In this document: piece by piece, positions 45,703 to 54,406 of the stretch | Layout: each line of letters starts with the position of its first letter | Position numbering within the stretch: the stretch's first letter is position 1 | Origin: Accumulibacter jenkinsii | GTDB lineage: Bacteria; Pseudomonadota; Gammaproteobacteria; Burkholderiales; Rhodocyclaceae | Direction: 5' to 3' | Length of the DNA: 64,000 nucleotides | NCBI GenBank assembly: GCA_036625225.1 | Contig: JAZKUF010000003.1 | Location: 558,001 to 622,000 of the forward strand | Notes under the pieces: generated by a model | What the model was told of the DNA's origin: nothing | Seen by the model: the letters and a program-made list of their open reading frames with translations, nothing else | Databases searched by the model: none | Made by a program: the position numbers and the translations under genes

Positions 45703-47328
45703 ATGGCCATTCTCTCGCCTTACCGCAACAAGCGCGCCCTGATCATCGATGACGTGCCCGAGATGCGCAGTTCGGTCCGCAGCCAGGTGGTCAGCCTGGG
45801 AATCGAGCAGACCGGCGTTGCCGGCAACGTCCGCGATGCGCTGGAGATGATCAAGAACAACCGCTTCGACATCATTCTGTGCGACTACTACCTCGGCGGT
45901 GGCACCGACGGGCAGCAGTTCCTCGAGTTTCTCCGCAGCCGCGCGATCATCAGTCGGGCGGCGCTGTTCATCATGATCAGCGCCGAAAAGAGCTATGGGG
46001 CGGTGATCACCGCGGCCGAATGCCTGCCGGACGACTACCTGCTGAAGCCCTTCACCGCCGACGCCCTGAAGTCGCGCATCGATCGCCTGCTGGACAAGAA
46101 GCTGCGGCTGGTGCACATCGACCGACTGCAGGATCAGGGTCGCTGGCAGGAGATGATTCCGGCCTGCGACGAAATCATCGCTGCCCACGACAAGTATCTG
46201 CTGGACGCCATGCGGGTCAAGGGCAACGCACTGATCATGAGCCGCCGTTTCGACGAGGCCGTCACGTTCTACCGACAAGCCCTGCAGATGCGCTCGATGC
46301 CCTGGGCGAAACTCGGTCTGGCGAAGGCGTATCAGGGCAGCGGTGACGCCGGGCAGGCGAGGGACACGCTCAATGACCTGGTGGCCGAGACGCCGCGCTT
46401 CCTCGCCGCTTACGATGCGCTCGGCCGCCTGCACCGGGATGCCGGCGAGGTCGACGAGGCGCTCAGCATCCTCGACCGGGCGTGCACGATGTCGCCCAAT
46501 TCGCTGCTTCGTCACCGCGCGATTGCCGGCATTGCCGAGGATGCCGGCGACTTCGGCCGGGTCGAGAAGGCCCTCGGTACGGTCGTTCGCAAGACGCGCA
46601 ACACACCCTTGCGCGATCTCAACGATTACGCGAAGCTTGGCAATGCGCTGAGCGAACTCGGCGACCCCGAGAAGGCGATCACCGTCATCGCGGAAGCCAG
46701 GACCAGCTTCAAGGAGGCCGGCGACACCATCCTGCTTTCGGCGATCGAAGCCGTCGCGCAGCGCCAGGCGGGCCACCCGGAACTCGCCCGGCAAGCCCTC
46801 GAGCAGGCCCTGCAAGTGGGTGATCAGAGCCTGTCGGAGGCGACCAAGCTGGCCGTGGCCAAAGCCTGTCTGGTGCACGGCAGGCACGAGCAGGCGGAAC
46901 AGATGCTCAGGGAGATCGTCCAGAACAACCCCGGTCAGCTTCTCCTGCATGCCAGCATCAGCCAGATGATGAAAACCCACGGCAATGCCGAGCGGGCGGA
47001 GACGCTGGTCAGCAGCAGCAGCGCCGAGGTCATCCGGCTCAATGACGACGCGGTCAGGAAGGGGCAGGCTGGCGATTTCAGGAGCGCTGCGGCGATGCTC
47101 CGCGAGGCCGCCGAACGCCTGCCGGGAAACCTGCAGATCGTCGCCAACGCGGCTTACGCGCTGTTCCTCGATGTCTATGCTAACGGTCTTGACATCGACA
47201 AATTGCAGGATGCGCAGCGCTACCAGCAGATCGTGCTCGACCGGGATGGGCGTCATCCCCGGCTCGGTCCGATTGCCGATATCGTGGCCAAGATTCAGCG
47301 CAAGTACAAGCTGCCGGCCGCTTCATGA
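45703..47328 (+). CDS. Response regulator with receiver domain and TPR repeats
   Basis: A 541-residue protein with an N-terminal receiver domain (RALIIDDVPEMRSSVRSQ, phospho-acceptor Asp61 in ILCDYYLGGG, Lys115 in LLKPF). About 400 residues of tetratricopeptide-like repeats follow (for example MRVKGNALIMSRRFDEAVTFYRQAL, AYDALGRLHRDAGEVDEALSILDRA). There is no DNA-binding or enzymatic output domain, so output is probably by protein contacts. The next gene, a minimal histidine kinase, overlaps by 4 bp, and the two likely signal together. The 162-bp gap upstream shows no clear promoter. Confidence 0.9.
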   Translation: MAILSPYRNKRALIIDDVPEMRSSVRSQVVSLGIEQTGVAGNVRDALEMIKNNRFDIILCDYYLGGGTDGQQFLEFLRSRAIISRAALFIMISAEKSYGAVITAAECLPDDYLLKPFTADALKSRIDRLLDKKLRLVHIDRLQDQGRWQEMIPACDEIIAAHDKYLLDAMRVKGNALIMSRRFDEAVTFYRQALQMRSMPWAKLGLAKAYQGSGDAGQARDTLNDLVAETPRFLAAYDALGRLHRDAGEVDEALSILDRACTMSPNSLLRHRAIAGIAEDAGDFGRVEKALGTVVRKTRNTPLRDLNDYAKLGNALSELGDPEKAITVIAEARTSFKEAGDTILLSAIEAVAQRQAGHPELARQALEQALQVGDQSLSEATKLAVAKACLVHGRHEQAEQMLREIVQNNPGQLLLHASISQMMKTHGNAERAETLVSSSSAEVIRLNDDAVRKGQAGDFRSAAAMLREAAERLPGNLQIVANAAYALFLDVYANGLDIDKLQDAQRYQQIVLDRDGRHPRLGPIADIVAKIQRKYKLPAAS

Positions 47329-47939
47329 GCTTCGCCGACATCGTCGCGCTGACCCTGCACGACGTCAAGAATCGCCTCGCTCAGCTCGCCGGCAGCGCCG
47401 AGGCCAGGGGCGACACCGAGACCATGCGCCAGGCCATCGAGGCGGCGGACAAGCTCACCAGTCTGTTGATCTATTACCGGTCGGACATGGGTAGCCTCAC
47501 CCTCGACATCGATGGTCATTCGCCGGCCGATCTCGCAGCCGAATTCGTCGATCAGACGGCCGCCCGCGGTCCCTGCCGGGTCGAGCTCGATTGCACGCAG
47601 GCGCCGACGCTGTGGTTCTACGATGAAGCCCTGCTGCGCATGGTGCTCGCCAATGCCGTGCAGAACGCCGGTCGCCATGCGCGCACGCGCATCCTGATCC
47701 GGGTAGCGGAACAAGGCGGCCTGCTCGAGTTCCGGGTCGAGGACGACGGCTGCGGTTTTCCCGACGAAGTCCTCGCCGCTGTCCTCGGCGACGCGGCGCA
47801 CGTGACTCGGGAAGGCACCGGACTCGGCCTCGAACTCGCCCGACGGATTGCCCGGATGCACCAGAACGCCGGCCAGCGCGGTCAGATCAGGCTGGAGAAT
47901 GCCGGCGGTGCAGTCTTCCGGCTGCTGCTGCCGCCCTGA
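47325..47939 (+). CDS. Minimal sensor-less histidine kinase
   Basis: A 204-residue soluble protein with an H-box-like LHDVKNRLAQLAG near residue 10 and a HATPase_c domain. The N box is MVLANAVQNAGRHA, the G1 box VEDDGCGFPDEV and the G2 box EGTGLGLELARRIARMH. It has no sensor or membrane part, so its input must come from a partner. Its start overlaps the receiver-TPR gene by 4 bp (ATGA), which makes that protein the obvious partner. It ends 17 bp from the convergent GGDEF-EAL gene. Confidence 0.87.
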   Translation: MSFADIVALTLHDVKNRLAQLAGSAEARGDTETMRQAIEAADKLTSLLIYYRSDMGSLTLDIDGHSPADLAAEFVDQTAARGPCRVELDCTQAPTLWFYDEALLRMVLANAVQNAGRHARTRILIRVAEQGGLLEFRVEDDGCGFPDEVLAAVLGDAAHVTREGTGLGLELARRIARMHQNAGQRGQIRLENAGGAVFRLLLPP

Positions 47940-47956
47940 GTGTTGCCGGCTGCACC

Positions 47957-50404
47957 TCAGACTGGCGAGCCGGCAGAACCCTGCGGACTTCTGGCCAGCA
48001 GGCCGACGAGCTGCGAATGGTCGAGCGGGTAACTGAACAGATAGCCCTGAGCACTCCGGCAACCCAATCGGTCGAGGATGGCCGCCTGTTCGCCACGTTC
48101 CACCCCCTCGACAATCATCTCCAGGTGCAGCGAATCGGCCAGCGCGACGATCGCCTCGACGATGGCGACGCCTTGCGAATTTTCCGGCAGGTCATGGATG
48201 AACGCGCGGTCAATCTTGATGCGGTCGATCGGCAGGTCGCGCAGCACGCTGAGCGAAGAGTAGCCGGTGCCGAAATCATCGATGCTGACGGCAATGCCGA
48301 GCGCTTTCATTTCGCCGAGAATCTCGACGCTGCGCGGTACCACCTGCAGCGTGCTTTCGGTGATCTCGAGTTCCAGTGCCGTGGGCGGAAAACCGGTGAG
48401 TTGCAGCGTCTCACGGACCGTCTTCATGAAGTCCTCGCGGGTAAATTCGCGGGCCGAGACATTGACCGCGAGCCGCAGTTGCTGGCCGTTGCAGTCGCAC
48501 AGGCCGAGCATCTCGCGGCAGGCGGATTCGAGCACCCAGCGCCCGAGACTGTCGATGATGCCGCTCTCTTCCGCCACCGAAATGAAGCGTGCCGGCGGAA
48601 TTATCCCCATTTTCGGATGCTGCCAGCGCACCAGCGCCTCGACGCCGATGATGCAGCGGTCGGCCAGGGTGACCTGCGGCTGGTAGTGGAGCAGCAACCC
48701 GCCGGCTTCGATCGCGTGGCGCAGACCCTGCTCCATGAGCAGACGTTCGTTGCTGCGCGCGGCCATGTCGCTGGAGTAGAAGCGGTAACGGTCGCGGCCG
48801 TCCGCCTTGGCCGAATACATGGCGATGTCGGCAGCGCGCATCAGCTGGTGGCGGTCATTGCCATCGTTCGGGAAGACGGCGATACCGATACTGACCGAAA
48901 TGCTGATCGACTCACCCGCCAGGCTGATCGGTGCGCGCAGTGCGTACAGGATCTTGCGGGCGAGTTCGGCGGCGTCGGCCGGGTTGCTGCTACCGGCGAC
49001 GATCACGAACTCGTCGCCGCCCAGCCGCGCAACCGTGTCGCCGCTGCGCAGGGCGCCGCGCAGGCGACTGGCAATGACCCTCAGCAACTCGTCGCCGACG
49101 CTGTGGCCAAGCGTGTCGTTCAACACCTTGAAGCTGTCGAGGTCGAGGAAAAGCACCAGGCAACGCTCCTGCCGACGCCGCGCATGCTTGATCGCCTGCT
49201 CCAGCCGGTCGTGGAAGAGCAGCCGGTTGGAGAGTCCGGTGAGGGGGTCATGCTGGGCCAGATGCTTGAGCTTCTCCCGGGCGAGGTGCATGGCGCTGAC
49301 ATCGGAGAAGGCGATCACGAAATTGCTCGACTGCCCGCCTGACCGGGGAACCACGCTGATGCTTTGCCAGGCCGGGAAGGATTCACCGTTGCGCCGCTGA
49401 CACCAGACCTCCCCCTGCCAGTAAGCGTTGCCGCTGGCCGCGAGCTGGGCGAAAAAGCGTTCGCGCCCCGGTCCCTCCCGCCTTGCACGCAGCATCAGAT
49501 CGATGTCGATACCCATCGCTTCAGCCTCGCTGTAGCCCGAGATCCGCGTGAAAGCCGGGTTGACCGCGACGATGCGGTGGTCGCCATTGGCAATCACGAT
49601 GGCCTCGGCCGAGGTGTGGAAGACGACGCTCGACTGGCGAAGGTGATCCTCGGTCTGGTGCCGTTTGGTGACATCCTGCAGCACGCCGAGCACGCGTCCG
49701 CCGGCATAGGCCTTGACGCTGGCTTCGAGGAACTGGGGTTCGCCGTTGCGCTGTACGGTGCGAAACTCGGTGCGTACCGCAGCCCCCGAGGACAGCGTCG
49801 CACTGAGATTGGCTGCAAGGCTTTCCCGGTCAGCCTTGTCGACGCAGGCCAGGAAGGGTTCCCACGGTTCGTCGAGCGGTGCCTGGCAGTCGCCGAGCAA
49901 AGTCCTGAAGTGGCCATCGCCGTACAGACGCTTGGCCTGCGGCAGCCATTCGAAGACTCCCATCGAGGCGGCGTCGAGCGCCAGCTTCAGGCGCTGCTCG
50001 TTGTTTTCCACCGCCTGTTCGACCTCGCGCCGGGCGACCGCCATCTGGATCGTCGCGTGCAGTTCGCGCGCGTCCCAGGGCTTGACCAGGTAGCCAAACG
50101 GCCGGCTGTCGAGGGCACGGCGCAGGGTGTCGTCTTCGGCGTAAGCGGTGAGGTAGATGACCGGGATCTGGTGGCGTGCGCGGATTTCGTTCGCCGCATC
50201 GATACCGTCCATCTTGCCTTCGAGGTGAATGTCCATCAGCACCAGGTCGGGGGCCACCTCGGCGAGGCGGGCGAGCGCCTGCTCGCCACTCGCCACCGTG
50301 GCGCCAACGACATAACCGAAGGATTGCAACTGGTTCTTGAGGTCGAAAGCGACGACGCGCTCGTCTTCGACGAGCATCAGGCTGATCGGTTGTAATTCGT
50401 TCAT
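47957..50404 (-). CDS. REC-PAS-GGDEF-EAL cyclic-di-GMP response regulator
   Basis: An 815-residue protein with, in order: a receiver domain (Asp58 in LVLMDIHLEG; Lys in LVKPW), a PAS-like region (about 140-265), a PAS domain with PAC motif (about 265-385), and GGDEF (intact LGGDEFVIVA near residue 461). A C-terminal EAL domain follows, with GVEALVRWQHP near 590, DDFGTGYSSL, KIDRAFI and EGVE. Both catalytic signatures are intact, so it could make or degrade c-di-GMP. The receiver is probably phosphorylated by the upstream PAS-PAS kinase, whose gene overlaps by 4 bp. Its signal could feed the riboswitch at 43068. Confidence 0.95.
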   Translation of the reverse strand: MNELQPISLMLVEDERVVAFDLKNQLQSFGYVVGATVASGEQALARLAEVAPDLVLMDIHLEGKMDGIDAANEIRARHQIPVIYLTAYAEDDTLRRALDSRPFGYLVKPWDARELHATIQMAVARREVEQAVENNEQRLKLALDAASMGVFEWLPQAKRLYGDGHFRTLLGDCQAPLDEPWEPFLACVDKADRESLAANLSATLSSGAAVRTEFRTVQRNGEPQFLEASVKAYAGGRVLGVLQDVTKRHQTEDHLRQSSVVFHTSAEAIVIANGDHRIVAVNPAFTRISGYSEAEAMGIDIDLMLRARREGPGRERFFAQLAASGNAYWQGEVWCQRRNGESFPAWQSISVVPRSGGQSSNFVIAFSDVSAMHLAREKLKHLAQHDPLTGLSNRLLFHDRLEQAIKHARRRQERCLVLFLDLDSFKVLNDTLGHSVGDELLRVIASRLRGALRSGDTVARLGGDEFVIVAGSSNPADAAELARKILYALRAPISLAGESISISVSIGIAVFPNDGNDRHQLMRAADIAMYSAKADGRDRYRFYSSDMAARSNERLLMEQGLRHAIEAGGLLLHYQPQVTLADRCIIGVEALVRWQHPKMGIIPPARFISVAEESGIIDSLGRWVLESACREMLGLCDCNGQQLRLAVNVSAREFTREDFMKTVRETLQLTGFPPTALELEITESTLQVVPRSVEILGEMKALGIAVSIDDFGTGYSSLSVLRDLPIDRIKIDRAFIHDLPENSQGVAIVEAIVALADSLHLEMIVEGVERGEQAAILDRLGCRSAQGYLFSYPLDHSQLVGLLARSPQGSAGSPV

Positions 50405-51819
50405 GGGACGTCCCTCCGTGGGGGATCGCTCGGGAAGCGCAGATGAAAGCGTGCACCCGGCCCGGGTTCTATGGTGAACGTGCCGGCCAGTTGTTCGATC
50501 AGCAGCGGCACGAGTTGCAGGCCGAGCGACTTGATCTGGCCGATGTCGAAATCGTTGGGGAGGCCGATGCCGTCATCGGCGACGACGATTTCGACCTCGC
50601 CGTTCGCCACCCGCAGCTCGATGCCGATCGTCCCGCCGCGCTCGTCGGGAAAGGCATGTTTGAAGGCGTTGCTCACCAGTTCGTTGACCACCAGACCGCA
50701 GGGAATCGCACGCTCGAAGTCCAGGTACTGGGGCGTCTCCGGCAACAGGTTCTGCAGGACGACCTTGCTGCGGCCCTGACGGTAGCTGCCCAGCAGTTGG
50801 GTCAGCCGCTGCAGGTAATCGCCGAGGTCGATGCGCGAATAGTCCTTGCGTTCATAGAGCAGCTGATGGGTGAGCGCCATGGCGCGGACGCGACTCTGGC
50901 TGTCGCCGAGGATGGCCCGCAAGCGCGGGTCGCTGGTGTGCGATGCCTGCAGGTTGAGCATGCTGGCGATGACCTGCAGGTTGTTCTTCACCCGATGATG
51001 GACTTCATTGAGCAGCACCGTTTTTTCCTTGAGCGCGTTTTCGATTTTCTGCTGCGCTCGCCGGCGCTCGGTGATGTCTACGATCGACGCCAGCACCATC
51101 GATCCTTCCTCGGTTTCGATCGGGTTGAGCCCGATCTCGACGGGAAACTCGCTGCCATCCGAACGGCGCGCGAAAAGGTCGCGCCCGATCCCCATCGGAC
51201 GCGCCTGCGGCACGGCGAAAAAGCCGTTGCGAAAGTCGACGTGGTGATGAGTGAGTCGCACCGGCACCAGCAGTTCGACGGGTTGTCCGATCAGGGCGCT
51301 GCGCGCGTAACAGAAGAGCTGCTCGGTCTGCGCGTTGACCAGAACAATGGTGCCGCGGGCGTCGACCATCACCATCGCGCTCGGCGCGTATTCCACGACC
51401 CGCCGGAAACGCTCATCGAGCCGCTTGCGCCCGGTGATGTCGACCACCGTTGCAAGCACCATGAAGCCGTGCCCGGAGTCGATCGGGGTGAGGCCAATCT
51501 CGACCGGGAACTCGCTCCCGTCGCGGTGCCGGGCGAAAAGGTCGCGGCCACTGCCCATCGGTCGCGGGCGCGGGTCGGCGAAAAAGCCTTCGCGATAGCC
51601 CGGATGCCGGGCCGAAAAACGTTCCGGTACCAGCTTCTCGATCCGCTCTCCGAGCAGCTCGTCGCGGGAGTAGCCGAAAACGCGCTCGGCCTGGGCGTTG
51701 GTCAGCACGATGCAGCCATCACTATCGACCATGACCATCGCGGTGGGGGCCCATTCGACCACCCGACGGAAGGAATCATCCGCTGGAGGGATTCCAGCGT
51801 GCCACTTCTCGTTCATCAC
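50401..51819 (-). CDS. PAS-PAS sensor histidine kinase (HisKA_2 type)
   Basis: A 472-residue soluble kinase with two tandem PAS domains (about 18-140 and 140-260) that are near copies of each other (both contain FRRVVE.AP.AMVMVD, GRDLFAR..DGSEFPVEIGL and VDIT.R.R). A HisKA_2 dimerisation/phospho-acceptor region (NEVHHRVKNNLQVIASML, His in HHRVKNN) follows, then HATPase_c (VVNELVSNAFKHAFP, VADDGIGLPND, SLGLQLVPLLIEQLAG). It has no membrane segment, so it senses an internal cue, perhaps redox or a cofactor. Its stop overlaps the start of the REC-GGDEF-EAL gene by 4 bp, making them a cognate pair. Start is ATG 51819, or the next codon but one. Confidence 0.93.
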   Translation of the reverse strand: MMNEKWHAGIPPADDSFRRVVEWAPTAMVMVDSDGCIVLTNAQAERVFGYSRDELLGERIEKLVPERFSARHPGYREGFFADPRPRPMGSGRDLFARHRDGSEFPVEIGLTPIDSGHGFMVLATVVDITGRKRLDERFRRVVEYAPSAMVMVDARGTIVLVNAQTEQLFCYARSALIGQPVELLVPVRLTHHHVDFRNGFFAVPQARPMGIGRDLFARRSDGSEFPVEIGLNPIETEEGSMVLASIVDITERRRAQQKIENALKEKTVLLNEVHHRVKNNLQVIASMLNLQASHTSDPRLRAILGDSQSRVRAMALTHQLLYERKDYSRIDLGDYLQRLTQLLGSYRQGRSKVVLQNLLPETPQYLDFERAIPCGLVVNELVSNAFKHAFPDERGGTIGIELRVANGEVEIVVADDGIGLPNDFDIGQIKSLGLQLVPLLIEQLAGTFTIEPGPGARFHLRFPSDPPRRDVP

Positions 51820-52294
51820 ATCTTCTCATTCAGCCGCTCGTTCCGGCAGCCAGACCGTGCCGTTCGTCACGCCCGTTCGATAACCTGGAGTCCGGCTTAG
51901 AAGGCGATGCGGGCGGCTAGTTCAAGGAAATTGCTGCCGCAGGGCAGGCGCGGTCGATCATTTCGCCCGGAGCTGCCTCAGGCGCCCCAAAAAATTGCCG
52001 ATGAATCTGAACTAAATACATTAAATCAGAACTAAAAATGCACGACCTGACAACTCCCTGAATCCGTGGGCGAAAAATATTAATTCATTTCGAATGAAAT
52101 ATAATCATGATTTTTCAGCTGGCCGATCAATTTTCCCCCTCAAAGGCGGTCAAATACCCCCCGGTCAGCATCGGAAAGCGTGGCGCAGCGGCGCGATGTC
52201 ATGTCCAGACCCTCTTTCCCTGTCAGCCAGGCAAGACTACCCCTTCCTGCCCGGAGGACTGCCGGAAGCGCATCGAGGACGATCCCGTGCGGTC
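51820..52294. other. AT-rich intergenic stretch between kinase and transposase
   Basis: 475 bp. From about 51980 to 52140 the sequence is clearly AT-richer than the surroundings, with a near repeat (CTGAACTAAAT, CAGAACTAAAA) and the partial palindrome TTCATTTCGAATGAA. From 52140 to 52294 it is GC-rich again and carries short coding-like debris with no gene I can support. The left arm of an inverted repeat (52157-52167) lies here. It probably holds the left boundary of the mobile element. Confidence 0.5.
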
Positions 52295-53668
52295 TCATGG
52301 ACTTCGCGCCGCCAGCAGTCGCGCCTGAACATGGGCGAAGACCGGCACGATGTGACCTGCGCAGGCGCCAAAGTCGAGGAACAGGTACCGCGCCCTGGTG
52401 ATGAACTGCGCCCCCCGGTACATGACTTCCTGCAATACGGTCTTCAGGCGACGACGCATGGCCGGATGTCTGACCGACGACAGTTCGCCGATCAGCCCCA
52501 GTTGGCCGATCAGACGCAAACAGTTGTAGGCGAACATCGCGACATGCAGCACCGCATCGTTGGTATCGAACTTGCCCGAGGGCAGTCGTTCCAGATCGAG
52601 GTCGGTCTTGATCTCCGAATGGAACTGCTCGTGCGTGCCGTGATCCTGGTAGCGCTCGATGACCATTTCGGGCGCTTCGACAAGGCTCGTCCACCAGCCT
52701 TCGATCTCGACTTCGGGTTCCGGCAAGCGCTTCCCCTTCTTGTCGATGGTCCGTTCGACGACCCGAACGATCAGGCGAAAGCGTCGGTGCTCCTTTTTCC
52801 AGGCGCGCTCCACGTCAAGATTCAGGAGGGCCTCCCGTTTGCCGGGGCGAACCTCCCGAAAGGCATTGGCGGCTTCAGCCCGGGCAACCCACGTCGGCTT
52901 CTTTTTCGCGGCGGCCTGGCCGCGCGGGTTCCATTTGATGAGGTACTCAAAGCCGCGGCCAAGAGATGCCATCCGATCCCGCTCCTGTGCGTGCGCGAAC
53001 AGCAGGCAGGCGCTGTCAAAGCCACTGTCGGAGCGGACCAGCACCGGGCTAGCGGCCGGCACCAAACGGGCGACACGCGGGAAGACTCGCTCCAGGAAGT
53101 AGTCCGTCTCCAGGGCCGAGTGCTGTTTGCCAGGTCGCAGTTCGAGTCCGATGCTCCAGCCCTCGTTACCCAGGTAGGCGGCAATCGGGGTGTAGCCGTC
53201 AAAGCCCTGGTAGGTGCGACTGACTTCTTCCTTCCGGCTGTTGCTGTTGTCCATCGCGAAGGTGTCGAAGTCCAGGCAGACGTAGCCCTTGTGCGCGGTG
53301 ATCGGCGCTTTGCCCAGTTTCAGCAGGCGCAGGCTGGCTTCATCGGTGTGCTCGCGCAGTTTAGCCCCCTGGGCATCCAGTTGCTGGCGCAGCCATGCGC
53401 TGCTCGGCACCTTGCCAATCGACAGCGCTTCGCGAAAGAAACGATCCTTGCGGAAGGGTTCGATCGCCTCAAAGTCGTTCTTGCCCAGCGAAATCAAGGC
53501 CGTCAGGCTCTTGAACAGATCCGCGGTGGTCATGCGGCCTGTGGCTACCGGCATCGCCGCGCCAAGAATCTGATCAACCTGCGCCACTTCGCAGCATTGG
53601 CCGATCAACGACAGGCCAGCGCAGGAGGTCTGCTGGCGGTGCGATTCCTTCAGGGAAAAACGGGGCAT
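52295..53668 (-). CDS. IS1380-family transposase
   Basis: A 457-residue DDE transposase of the IS1380/DUF4351-less IS4-like group. N-terminal MPRFSLKESHRQQTSCAGL is followed by the catalytic region CLDFDTFAMDNSNSRKEEVSRTYQG. Next come LVRSDSGFDSACLLF (second acidic site) and HEQFHSEIKTDLDLERLPSGKF (Glu site). The frame is intact, so it may be active. Start is ATG 53668; a TTG two codons upstream is also open. It points away from the second oxidase cluster. Confidence 0.92.
   Translation of the reverse strand: MPRFSLKESHRQQTSCAGLSLIGQCCEVAQVDQILGAAMPVATGRMTTADLFKSLTALISLGKNDFEAIEPFRKDRFFREALSIGKVPSSAWLRQQLDAQGAKLREHTDEASLRLLKLGKAPITAHKGYVCLDFDTFAMDNSNSRKEEVSRTYQGFDGYTPIAAYLGNEGWSIGLELRPGKQHSALETDYFLERVFPRVARLVPAASPVLVRSDSGFDSACLLFAHAQERDRMASLGRGFEYLIKWNPRGQAAAKKKPTWVARAEAANAFREVRPGKREALLNLDVERAWKKEHRRFRLIVRVVERTIDKKGKRLPEPEVEIEGWWTSLVEAPEMVIERYQDHGTHEQFHSEIKTDLDLERLPSGKFDTNDAVLHVAMFAYNCLRLIGQLGLIGELSSVRHPAMRRRLKTVLQEVMYRGAQFITRARYLFLDFGACAGHIVPVFAHVQARLLAARSP
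52295..53668 (-). mobile_element. IS1380-family insertion sequence (core; ends unresolved)
   Basis: The single transposase gene defines the core of the element. I could not find convincing terminal inverted repeats or a target duplication by eye, so only the gene span is given; the real element must extend into 52100-52294 and beyond 53668. Both flanks are AT-rich against a GC-rich genome. Confidence 0.75.
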
Positions 53669-53781
53669 GTTCAATTTTGGTGAAAAGTGGTGACGCCAAA
53701 TTTAACACACAATCAACAGGTTGCATATTTTTTATGACAAAAGCACACGGATTAAGGAACTCTACGAGAGGAGAACGCAAA

Positions 53782-54111
53782 ATGGCCGAAACCAGCCTGC
53801 TTGAAGTTCCTTGCTGTCCACCGCTGGTCAAGGACGATGTCTGCGACGTCATCGATTTCCATTACCGCCTGAATCACGCAACTTCACTGCGCGACTCATC
53901 TTCGGCATCCTCCTCTAGTCGAGGTTCCGCCAAAGGCCACGCCGGCACCAGCGGCGCCATTGGAAAAATCGCAGGCGTACCGTTGCTGCCCGGCGAACGA
54001 GGTGGAAGCAGCGGCGACGCAGTGAAACGGCCCTGTCGCCCGCCAAGCGTCCCGCCGGGGGCCTCTGCGGGCAGTGGGCAGCGAAGGTGGTGTTCAAGCG
54101 TGAAGCGATAG
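53782..54111 (+). pseudogene. Gene remnant between the IS and the second oxidase cluster
   Basis: GAGAGGAGA sits 7 bases before ATG 53782, a proper translation start, and the first 34 residues (MAETSLLEVPCCPPLVKDDV then CDVIDFHYRLN) look like real protein. After about residue 35 the frame turns into Ser/Gly/Arg-rich low complexity typical of non-coding GC-rich DNA. Another frame near 54085-54140 reads AKVVFKREAIDLVDLANLCD before a stop. This looks like the 5' end of a gene joined to unrelated debris. The family is not recognised. From 54111 to 54406 nothing else is supported. Confidence 0.4.
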
Positions 54112-54406
54112 ACCTGGTGGACCTCGCGAACCTGTGCGACATGAACGGGAACTGACCGACGACCCTGATGCGGCTGACGAAAGACGGGATGAAACCGGGA
54201 AAGAGATAAAGACAAGGAACTCTCTTAGCGTGCGCTACTCATCCGTCCATGGTGATGCTGCCACGGCGTTTGGGCAGTTCTCCGTGCTCACCGGGCGCGG
54301 TGGGTGGGTCGCGCGAACGACATGCACCGTACCGTGACCGGGGGTCCACTTGCTTCCCTGAAGCCGGCATGGGTCATTCGACGCCGCATCCCTGGAGATT
54401 ATCGAG

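Noticed and set aside
53677..53781. Upstream start of the open frame at 53782
   Set aside because: The earlier start lacks a ribosome binding site and lies in AT-rich sequence beside the IS; ATG 53782 follows GAGAGGAGA.
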